A DNA stretch of 10,115 nucleotides from Candidatus Adiutrix sp. (lineage in GTDB: Bacteria > Desulfobacterota > Desulfarculia > Adiutricales > Adiutricaceae): positions 1 through 10,115 of the forward strand of contig JAISRV010000170.1 in NCBI GenBank assembly GCA_031273445.1. Reading direction: 5' to 3'. A program made the position numbers and the translations under genes. Position 1 is the stretch's first letter. Each line of letters begins with the position of its first letter. Positions 1 to 4,830 of the stretch are shown here, piece by piece. The notes beneath the pieces were generated by a model. The model made no database searches, was not told the DNA's origin, and was given only the letters and a program-made list of their open reading frames with translations.

Positions 1-401
1 ATCGCCTGCCGACGGAGGCGGAGTGGGAATACGTGGCCCGGGCGGGGACGATGAGTACCTATTTGTTTGGGGATGATGCCGAGGCCTTGGGGCGTTATGC
101 GTGGTACAAGGACAATTCAGGAAGGATCACACATCCGGTGGGTCAGAAGGAGCCCAACGCCTGGGGTTTGTATGATATGCACGGGAATGTTTGTGAGTGG
201 GTGCAAGATTGGTATGGCGACTATTCCGGCAGTTCGGCGACGGATCCGCAGGGGCCGTCATCAGGCTCGTGCCGGGTTGTTCGTGGCGGCGCTTGGCGCA
301 ACAGCGCCATGCGCTGTCGGTCGGTGTACCGGCTCTACTTCACGCCGGGCAACCGGCGCAACAACCTTGGTTTCCGCCTGGCCTTTTCCCCAGGTCAATA
401 A
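1..401 (+). CDS. FGE-sulfatase/SUMF1-domain protein, DGR target (copy 1, 5' partial)
   Basis: Only the C-terminal ~133 residues are inside the window; the frame is open from base 1 (first full codon at 3) to TAA at 399-401. It shows hallmarks of the formylglycine-generating-enzyme-like domain: [22 protein letters not shown], the RGG motif and a final [11 protein letters not shown]. It is the first of three tandem paralogs. Codons 270-365 form a hypervariable block compared with the other two copies. Copy 1 still carries AAC at four of the variable codons, as expected near the ancestral template. The catalytic cysteine pair of true FGE enzymes is not evident, so a ligand-binding C-type-lectin role is more likely than sulfatase activation. 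The missing N-terminus is assumed to match copies 2 and 3. Confidence 0.9.
   Translation, partial: RLPTEAEWEYVARAGTMSTYLFGDDAEALGRYAWYKDNSGRITHPVGQKEPNAWGLYDMHGNVCEWVQDWYGDYSGSSATDPQGPSSGSCRVVRGGAWRNSAMRCRSVYRLYFTPGNRRNNLGFRLAFSPGQ
270..365 (+). other. DGR-type variable region of copy 1
   Basis: These 32 codons align without gaps to 1526-1621 and with one 9-bp gap to 2797-2883. The differences fall almost only at first and second positions of codons ending in C (or T), while CGG, TCG, CCG and GCC codons between them are fixed. Four AAC codons remain here. This pattern follows from reverse transcription of a template with adenine-specific errors. Non-adenine differences unique to this copy are GTG for GCG at codon 19 and TGT for TGC at codon 16. 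Confidence 0.8.
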
Positions 402-500
402 AAAAGGCCAAGGAAGAGGGAGCAGTGGGCCAGCGCGACGCAGCGGACGGGCGTGTAGCGGAGCGGAACGACCGGGAGCGAAGGTCGCCGGCGCCGTGGG
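402..500 (+). repeat. Post-target repeated segment with inverted repeat (copy 1)
   Basis: This non-coding segment follows the stop codon and recurs after genes 2 and 3 with clear similarity, including a shared CCGGGAGCGAAGG core. Outer arms GCCAGCG (429-435) and CGCCGGC (486-492) pair at six of seven positions. It sits where DGRs carry the 3' end of the variable region and hairpin elements that aid retrohoming, but that role is an inference. Confidence 0.5.
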
Positions 501-522
501 CAAATCAGGGGTATTCGCCTTT

Positions 523-546
523 CGCCTGAAGGCGGCCTAAACCGCC
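523..546 (+). other. Hairpin in the spacer after gene 1
   Basis: GGCGG (531-535) and CCGCC (542-546) can pair around CCTAAA; alternatively CGCC (523-526) pairs with GGCG (531-534) around a TGAA loop. The same element recurs at 1781-1803, where it is a perfect six-base-pair stem, and a related GGCGGC/GCCGCC hairpin lies at 3052-3067. Confidence 0.45.
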
Positions 547-566
547 ACGCGCCGAAGTGCGTTTTT
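547..566 (+). terminator. Putative weak terminator after gene 1
   Basis: ACGCGC (547-552) pairs with GTGCGT (557-562, one G-U) around the tetraloop CGAA and runs into five T residues (562-566). It would partly separate transcription of genes 1 and 2. The matching place after gene 2 (1804-1825) has a poorer stem and an interrupted T run, so a conserved terminator function is uncertain. Confidence 0.4.
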
Positions 567-631
567 CAAATGCGTTCCGAAGACGGAATGATGAGAGAAG
601 GAAAAATCAGCAACTGTCGTCAGGGAGAATT
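567..631 (+). promoter_or_regulatory. Conserved 5' leader of gene 2 with hairpin and RBS
   Basis: The stretch before the start codon is nearly identical to that before gene 3. It holds the small hairpin TTCCG (575-579), loop AAGA, CGGAA (584-588), and a Shine-Dalgarno AGGGAG at 622-627 that fixes the ATG at 632. I see no convincing -35/-10 pair in it. Confidence 0.45.
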
Positions 632-1657
632 ATGGATCGGGAAATTATCAATATTCTTCTGCGCCTGCGTGAGGCGCGGGGCGTGGAAGTCTTTTCGGAT
701 TTGAAGAAATGCCGTTCTTTTCTGGCGGACTACGCGGCGGGGAAATACAAGGCCGAAAGCCGCGCAATGCTTCTGGGGCTGGAGGAGAAATTTTATGATC
801 GTCTGCGCGGCGCCAGGGCGCTGACCGCGACAGATGTGCGTGGTCTGGAGAGGCGGCTGATTTCGGCCTATTTTTTGAGCGAGCCGGCGGCGTCGTTTAT
901 TGTGCGGGGCTGGTGCGAGGTGTTTGGCCTGCGTTGCCCGGAGCCGGGCTTTGGGCAGGGAAGCTACGCCAACAGAATAGGCATGGAATTTGTGCTGATT
1001 CCGGCCGGTGAATTCATGATGGGCTCGCCGGACGCCGACAAGGAGGCCTTCGACGGCGAGAAACCCCAACACCGCGTGACCATCAGCCAGCCTTTTTATC
1101 TGGGCAAGTATGCGGTGACGCAGGCCCAGTGGGAGGCGGTGATGGGCAATAACCCCAGTTTCTTCAAGGGCCTGAGCAACCCGGTGGAGCGGGTTTCCTG
1201 GGAGGATGTACAGGAGTTCATCAAGAAATTGAACCAAAAAGAAGGGACGAGCAAATATCGTCTGCCGACGGAGGCGGAGTGGGAATACGCGGCCCGGGCA
1301 GGGACGACGAGCAGATATTCGTTTGGGGATGACGCCGAGGCCTTGGGGCGTTATGCCTGGTATTGGGACAATTCGGGAATGACCACGCATCCGGTGGGTG
1401 GGAAAGAGCCCAACGGTTGGGGTTTGTATGATATGCACGGGACTGTTTGGGAGTGGGTGCAAGACTGGTATGGCGACTATGCTGGCAGTTCGGCGACGGA
1501 TCCGCAGTGGCCGTCATCAGGCTCGTACCGGGTTAATCGTGGCGGGAGTTGGCTCTCCTACGCCAGGTACTGCCGGTCGGCGTCCCGGGACAGCCGCTCG
1601 CCGGACTCCCGGGGCCTCATCCTTGGCTTCCGCTTGGCCTTCTCCTCAGGTCAGTAA
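632..1657 (+). CDS. FGE-sulfatase/SUMF1-domain protein, DGR target (copy 2)
   Basis: The 341-residue protein has no signal peptide or membrane segment, so it is probably cytoplasmic. Residues 1-103 form a helix-rich domain (LLRLREARGVEVFSDLKK..., then a WCEVFGL end). I recall similar domains at the start of other bacterial FGE-domain and conflict-system proteins, but do not name the family with certainty. Residues ~115-341 are the FGE-sulfatase (C-type-lectin) fold: [67 protein letters not shown]. Residues 299-330 are the hypervariable block. The ATG at 632 is chosen because a Shine-Dalgarno precedes it, copy 3 starts identically, and the 25 codons upstream look non-coding. It likely acts as a binding protein whose ligand specificity is diversified; the ligand is unknown. 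Confidence 0.92.
   Translation: MDREIINILLRLREARGVEVFSDLKKCRSFLADYAAGKYKAESRAMLLGLEEKFYDRLRGARALTATDVRGLERRLISAYFLSEPAASFIVRGWCEVFGLRCPEPGFGQGSYANRIGMEFVLIPAGEFMMGSPDADKEAFDGEKPQHRVTISQPFYLGKYAVTQAQWEAVMGNNPSFFKGLSNPVERVSWEDVQEFIKKLNQKEGTSKYRLPTEAEWEYAARAGTTSRYSFGDDAEALGRYAWYWDNSGMTTHPVGGKEPNGWGLYDMHGTVWEWVQDWYGDYAGSSATDPQWPSSGSYRVNRGGSWLSYARYCRSASRDSRSPDSRGLILGFRLAFSSGQ
1526..1621 (+). other. DGR-type variable region of copy 2
   Basis: These 32 codons encode the region from SYRV through RGGSW to just before LGFRLAF. Compared with copies 1 and 3, substitutions sit at first/second positions of codons such as TAC, AAT, GAC, AGC, CGC, TCC, GGC, CTC and ATC whose third base is the same in all three genes. 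Codon 1 (TAC) and codon 4 (AAT) keep the presumed template adenines. Confidence 0.82.
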
Positions 1658-1755
1658 AAAAAATCGAGAAGAGGGCACAGAGGCCGGCGTGACGAAGCGG
1701 ACGGGCGCGTAGTGGAACGGAGCCGACCGGGAGCGAAGGACCGCCGGCCCCGGGG
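1658..1755 (+). repeat. Post-target repeated segment with inverted repeat (copy 2)
   Basis: This is the counterpart of the segment after gene 1. Here the outer arms are a perfect eight-base inverted repeat, GGCCGGCG (1682-1689) and CGCCGGCC (1742-1749), enclosing the shared CCGGGAGCGAAGG core. The arms differ in sequence between the three copies but still largely pair, which favours a structural role. Confidence 0.5.
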
Positions 1756-1780
1756 ACAAATCAGAGGTATTTCGTCTTTC

Positions 1781-1803
1781 GCCTGAAGGCGGCCTAAGCC
1801 GCC
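1781..1803 (+). other. Hairpin in the spacer after gene 2
   Basis: GGCGGC (1788-1793) pairs perfectly with GCCGCC (1798-1803) around CTAA. It is the same element as at 523-546. No T run follows directly, so it is not a standard terminator by itself. Confidence 0.45.
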
Positions 1804-1823
1804 CCGCGCTGAGGCGTATTTTC

Positions 1824-1887
1824 AAATGCGTTCCGAAGACGGAATGATGAGAGAAGAAAAAATCAATAACTGTCGTCAGGAAGAATT
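1824..1887 (+). promoter_or_regulatory. Conserved 5' leader of gene 3 with hairpin and RBS
   Basis: It nearly repeats the leader of gene 2: hairpin TTCCG (1831-1835), AAGA, CGGAA (1840-1844), and an AGGAAG Shine-Dalgarno shortly before the ATG at 1888. The conservation of non-coding sequence between the copies is as high as that of the coding part. Confidence 0.45.
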
Positions 1888-2919
1888 ATGGATCGGGAAA
1901 TTATCAATATCCTTCTGCGCATACGCGAGGCGCAGGGTGTGGAAGTCTTTTCGGATTTGAAGAAATGCCGTTCTTTTCTGGCGGACTATACGGCGGGGAC
2001 ATACAAGGCCGAAAGCCGCGCGATGCTCCTGGGGCTGGAGGAGAAATTTTATGATCGTCTGCGCGGCGCCGGGGCGCTGACCGCGACAGAGGTGCGCGGT
2101 CTGGAGAGGCGGCTGATTTCCGCCTATTTTTTGAACGAGCCGGCGGCGTCGTTTATTGTGCGGGGTTGGTGCGAGGTGTTTGGCCTGCGCTGCCCGGAGC
2201 CGGGCTTTGGACAGGCCGAGGCCTCGCTTTCAAAAAGCCGCGCCAACAGCATAGGCATGGAATTTGTGCTGATTCCAGCTGGGGAATTCATGATGGGCTC
2301 GCCTGATGGTGATGAAGATGCCGACTGCGATGAGAACCAACACCGCGTGACCATCAGCCGGCCTTTTTGTTTGGGCAAGTATGAAGTGACGCAGGCGCAG
2401 TGGGAAGCGGTGATGGGGAATAATCCGAGCGAGTTCGAAGGTCGGAATAATCCGGTGGAGAATGTTTCCTGGGATGATGTACAGGAGTTCATCAATAAAT
2501 TGAACCAGAAGGAAGGAGGGAATAAATATCGTCTGCCGACGGAGGCGGAGTGGGAATATGCGGCCCGGGCGGGGACGACGAGTACCTATTCGTTTGGGGA
2601 TGACGCCGAGGCCTTGGGGCGTTATGCGTGGTACGGGGAGAATTCGGGAGGTACGACGCATCCGGTGGGTCAGAAGGAGCCTAACGCCTGGGGTTTGTAT
2701 GATATGCACGGGAATGTTTGGGAGTGGGTACAGGACTGGTATGACGACTATTCCGGCAGTCCGGCGACGGATCCGTTGGGGGCGTCCTCAGGCTCGTCCC
2801 GGGTTTTTCGTGGTGGCGACAACGCCTGGAGCTGCCGGTCGGCGTTCCGGAGCGGCGACACGCCGGACGCCCGGTACGACTACCTTGGTTTCCGCTTGGC
2901 TTTCTCCCCAGGTCAGTAA
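1888..2919 (+). CDS. FGE-sulfatase/SUMF1-domain protein, DGR target (copy 3)
   Basis: This 343-residue paralog of copy 2 has the same architecture: helical N-terminal domain (1-103), a linker five residues longer (AEASLSKSRANS), and the FGE-sulfatase fold with [27 protein letters not shown] and LGFRLAF. The N-terminal 100 residues differ from copy 2 at only about seven positions, whereas the block at 304-332 is highly divergent. Within it three codons are missing compared with copies 1 and 2, removing the Trp of the RGGSW motif (here RGGDNAW). The start is set by the Shine-Dalgarno upstream and by identity to copy 2. No signal peptide is seen. The role is inferred to be a diversified cytosolic binding protein. 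Confidence 0.92.
   Translation: MDREIINILLRIREAQGVEVFSDLKKCRSFLADYTAGTYKAESRAMLLGLEEKFYDRLRGAGALTATEVRGLERRLISAYFLNEPAASFIVRGWCEVFGLRCPEPGFGQAEASLSKSRANSIGMEFVLIPAGEFMMGSPDGDEDADCDENQHRVTISRPFCLGKYEVTQAQWEAVMGNNPSEFEGRNNPVENVSWDDVQEFINKLNQKEGGNKYRLPTEAEWEYAARAGTTSTYSFGDDAEALGRYAWYGENSGGTTHPVGQKEPNAWGLYDMHGNVWEWVQDWYDDYSGSPATDPLGASSGSSRVFRGGDNAWSCRSAFRSGDTPDARYDYLGFRLAFSPGQ
2797..2883 (+). other. DGR-type variable region of copy 3 (9-bp shorter)
   Basis: These 29 codons align to the 32-codon blocks of copies 1 and 2, with a 9-bp gap after the RGG codons. The remaining differences obey the adenine-only pattern. The gap falls in a part where the template probably has consecutive AAC codons, so slippage or template skipping could explain it. 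Confidence 0.8.
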
Positions 2920-3015
2920 AAAAATCGACGAAGAGGGAGCCGGGGGCCGGCGAGACGTTGTGGAGGGGCGCGTAGCGTCGCGGAGCGCCCGGGAGCGAAG
3001 GCTGCCGGTCCCGGT
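2920..3015 (+). repeat. Post-target repeated segment (copy 3)
   Basis: This third copy of the segment follows the target genes. Outer arms GCCGGCG (2946-2952) and TGCCGGT (3003-3009) still pair if two G-U pairs are allowed. Similarity to the other two copies ends around 3010-3020, and the sequence beyond is unlike the spacers after genes 1 and 2. Confidence 0.45.
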
Positions 3016-3051
3016 CCGGAAAAAGGGATTTAAGGCCAAGAATATTAAAGA

Positions 3052-3067
3052 AGGCGGCTTGCCGCCT
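3052..3067 (+). other. Hairpin upstream of the accessory-gene remnant
   Basis: AGGCGGC (3052-3058) and GCCGCCT (3061-3067) form an inverted repeat with a two-base centre. It resembles the spacer hairpins after genes 1 and 2. A T run follows only after several A residues, so terminator function is doubtful. Confidence 0.35.
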
Positions 3068-3098
3068 GAAAAAATTTTTATGAAATTGGAGTTTCGGC

Positions 3099-3303
3099 GT
3101 GAGCCTGCAATATAAATTTTTCGCCATACCCGTGACCCGAGAAAAGGAAAGTGAAGAGGAACTGAACGCTTTTTTGCGGCGGGTTCGGCTGATCAACATT
3201 TCCCGGGAAATGGTCTGCCATGAGGGCCGTCATTACTCAGGCGGTCACGGCGGAATACACGACCGAAAGCGACAAGGAGGCCCGGCGCGGCGAGTTCAAC
3301 GCC
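3099..3303 (+). pseudogene. Remnant of a DGR-associated accessory gene (frameshifted, truncated)
   Basis: A GTG start at 3099 with GGAG at 3088-3091 opens a frame whose first ~45 residues (MSLQYKFFAIPV..., EEELNAFLRRVRLINISREMV) resemble, from memory, the N-terminus of small proteins (some with an HRDC domain) encoded between target and reverse-transcriptase genes in DGR cassettes. After HYS the frame degrades. Shifting by one base near 3237-3240 restores a family-like continuation (AVTAEYTTESDKEARRGEFN), suggesting a +1 insertion at an expected Trp codon. Beyond ~3303 the sequence is a 33-bp direct repeat and terminator, so the C-terminal domain is missing. The family assignment is by pattern memory only. 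Alternatively it could be an intact 103-residue protein ending at 3410, but its second half is low-complexity Arg/Gly/Pro. Confidence 0.55.
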
Positions 3304-3376
3304 CCTATGGGGAATGGAGAAGAAAAGAGGGCGGGCCGCCCCCCCTACGGGGAATGGAGAAGAGAAGAGGGCGGGC
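3304..3376 (+). repeat. Two 33-bp direct repeats
   Basis: The stretches 3304-3336 and 3344-3376 match at 31 of 33 positions (CCTAYGGGGAATGGAGAAG then A/G-rich and GGGCGGGC). They lie exactly where the accessory-gene remnant breaks off. The right half of the second copy forms the left arm of the terminator that follows. Confidence 0.7.
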
Positions 3377-3394
3377 TGACCCCGCCCCTTTTTT
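3369..3394 (+). terminator. Rho-independent terminator closing the target array
   Basis: GGGCGGG (3369-3375), loop CTGAC, CCCGCCC (3381-3387), followed by C and six T residues (3389-3394). It is a strong intrinsic terminator for + strand transcription from the array. Confidence 0.75.
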
Positions 3395-3434
3395 CAGCCG
3401 CAAGAAATAGGGGGGGCATCGCCGCCAGTTCGTT

Positions 3435-3466
3435 AAAGGCGAATCTTCCGCGCCGTGCGCCTTTTT
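3435..3466 (+). terminator. Possible second terminator between the convergent genes
   Basis: AAAGGCG (3435-3441) pairs with CGCCTTT (3458-3464) around a 16-base loop and ends in five T residues on the + strand. On the - strand it lies just past the stop of the nuclease gene, with only a short T run, so it might act weakly in both directions. Confidence 0.35.
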
Positions 3467-3487
3467 CGCTTACAACACATTACCGAG

Positions 3488-4516
3488 CTACTCGTCGTCC
3501 TCGTCAGACAGGCTTTCGGATTCCGCAAGCTCGGTCAGTTCGCGGAGCTTGTTCTCCAACAGTTTTTTATCCGGCAGGTGTAGTTGATAATCCGCAATCA
3601 GCGCCGGGGACATGCTTCGGCTCAGAGCGTACTCGACTACGGTATCGTCTTTTCCCGCGCAAAGAATCAGGCCGACGCTTGGGTTCTCGTTCGGTTTACG
3701 GACATCGCGGTCAAGGGCTTCAAGGTAAAATTCCAACTGCCCGAGATGTGCCGGAGAAAAGTCAGTCGCCTTTAATTCGATAGCCACAAGGCAGGACAAC
3801 GCCCGGCTGAACAGGAGCAAATCAATTCTGAAATCCTTATTTCCCACCTGAACGCGATATTCATCGCCGATGAATGAAAAGTCTTTGCCGAACTCCAAAA
3901 TGAAATCTTTCAGGTTCGACGCTATCGCTTTGCGAAGCTCGACTTCCTTATGGGTTTTCGGCACGTCAAGGAACTCCATCACATAGCTGTCGCGGAGCGA
4001 AGCCAAGGCCGGATTGCGTTCAATAAACAGCTTGTTCGTCACATCTGAAATCATTGTCCTCTCAAAGAGCATACTGTCAATCTGCCGCCGCAGTTCGCGT
4101 TTTTTGTATCTGTTCCTGACCGTCAACGTCAAATAGAACTCGCGCTTTTCGGGTAATTCAAGAGGCATAATCATCAGGTTGTTCGTCCACGAAATTTCTC
4201 GCACCAATGGCGCGAGTTTTTCATTACCGGCATAAGTTTCATAGAACTGGCGCATACGCCAAATATTCGATGCGGAAAAACCGTCGATTCCGAGATGCCG
4301 CGACTGAATAAACGCCGCGAACTCCGCGACGACAGACTTTCCCCAACCACCGGACTTGACCTTGCCCGAAACGTACTCGCCTATCTGCCAGTACATCTCG
4401 ATAAGCGTGCGGTTGACGGCGCGGAAAGCGTTTTCCCTCGCCCGCTCAATGATATGCAGAACCTCACTGAAATCCGGCGCGGCTATGGGGCTGTTGTTTT
4501 CGCTTTTTAGCGCCAT
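3488..4516 (-). CDS. YhcG/DUF1016-family PD-(D/E)XK nuclease
   Basis: This 342-residue protein has the two-part YhcG layout. Residues ~15-175 are the DUF1016 N-terminal domain (RTLIEMYWQIGEYVS, GFSASNIWRMRQFYETY, LVREISWTNNLMIM). Residues ~175-315 are a PD-(D/E)XK nuclease domain with D232 (FRIDLLLF), E247-L-K249 (VAIELK) and Q260 (GQLEFYLEAL). The C-terminal tail is acidic. Length is normal for the family and all core catalytic residues are present. Such genes are frequent in mobile and defence-rich regions; the cellular role and substrate of YhcG proteins are poorly defined. The gene stands alone with its own promoter and faces the target array convergently. Its base composition looks less GC-rich than the housekeeping genes to the right, which fits horizontal transfer. 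Confidence 0.92.
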   Translation of the reverse strand: MALKSENNSPIAAPDFSEVLHIIERARENAFRAVNRTLIEMYWQIGEYVSGKVKSGGWGKSVVAEFAAFIQSRHLGIDGFSASNIWRMRQFYETYAGNEKLAPLVREISWTNNLMIMPLELPEKREFYLTLTVRNRYKKRELRRQIDSMLFERTMISDVTNKLFIERNPALASLRDSYVMEFLDVPKTHKEVELRKAIASNLKDFILEFGKDFSFIGDEYRVQVGNKDFRIDLLLFSRALSCLVAIELKATDFSPAHLGQLEFYLEALDRDVRKPNENPSVGLILCAGKDDTVVEYALSRSMSPALIADYQLHLPDKKLLENKLRELTELAESESLSDEDDE

Positions 4517-4538
4517 ATCTATTTAACCTCGTTGATTT

Positions 4539-4567
4539 ATTTTAACAGTTTCTCTATCAGGCGACAA
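4539..4567 (-). promoter_or_regulatory. Sigma-70-like promoter of the nuclease gene
   Basis: Read on the - strand: -35 TTGTCG (4562-4567), 17-bp spacer, -10 TAAAAT (4539-4544), which is four and five of six consensus matches. It lies about 23 bases before the ATG, leaving a short leader with GAGG as the likely ribosome binding site. Confidence 0.6.
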
Positions 4568-4631
4568 TGAAAACATCAGGCAAATTGACGGCCTTGGCTC
4601 ATCTTGGAAATTATTGAGACGACATTGAAGG

Positions 4632-4675
4632 CTAAAAAGGCCCAAATCCTTAAATTTATTAGGATTTGAGCCTTT
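4632..4675 (-). terminator. Strong terminator of tRNA-Phe
   Basis: On the - strand a 15-base-pair stem (arms 4661-4675 and 4636-4650, one G-U pair) encloses a 10-base A/T loop and ends in a T run (complement of 4634-4638). It lies 25 bases past the tRNA 3' end and isolates the tRNA from the nuclease promoter. Confidence 0.85.
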
Positions 4676-4699
4676 GTTAGCCCGTATTGGCTTAAATGA

Positions 4700-4775
4700 T
4701 GGTGCCGAGGGACGGAATCGAACCGCCCACGCCCAGATTTTCAGTCTGGCGCTCTACCGACTGAGCTACCTCGGC
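4700..4775 (-). tRNA. tRNA-Phe (anticodon GAA)
   Basis: The 76-base gene folds completely: acceptor stem GCCGAGG/CCTCGGC, D-stem GCTC/GAGC, anticodon stem CCAGA/TCTGG with loop CTGAAAA (anticodon GAA), five-base variable region, T-stem GGCGG/CCGTC with TTCGATT loop, discriminator A and an encoded CCA end (4700-4702). It has its own promoter and terminator. The 3' end faces the accessory region. Confidence 0.97.
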
Positions 4776-4787
4776 ATAAGTTTGGGT

Positions 4788-4816
4788 ATTATAGCAATGC
4801 CGGCGGCTTGCGTCAA
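4788..4816 (-). promoter_or_regulatory. Near-consensus sigma-70 promoter of tRNA-Phe
   Basis: On the - strand: -35 TTGACG (4811-4816), exactly 17 bp, then a perfect TATAAT (4788-4793). The expected start of transcription is about 6 bases upstream of the mature tRNA. This is the best promoter in the window, in keeping with strong stable-RNA expression, and it sits in the gap after the lipoprotein stop codon. Confidence 0.88.
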
Positions 4817-4830
4817 GTTTTTTTATCCAT

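Noticed and set aside
340..371. Template repeat of the DGR inside the window
   Set aside because: AAC-rich stretches occur only within the coding variable region of copy 1; no separate non-coding copy with A at all variable sites is present.
557..631. N-terminal extension of copy 2 by 25 codons
   Set aside because: The ATG at 632 has a Shine-Dalgarno, copy 3 starts at the same residue, and the extension would begin in the terminator-like hairpin.
620..1462. Long - strand open frames opposite the target genes (also 2230-2709, 2681-3199)
   Set aside because: They mirror the FGE-domain genes, have no plausible products, and recur only because the genes on the other strand are repeated.
402..1887. 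CRISPR-like or phage repeat interpretation of the recurring spacers
   Set aside because: The repeats are long, include genes, and are separated by full coding units; there are no short regularly spaced repeats.
1..2919. True formylglycine-generating enzyme (sulfatase activator) function for the three paralogs
   Set aside because: The catalytic cysteine pair is not evident, no sulfatase gene is near, and the equivalent region is the hypervariable block.
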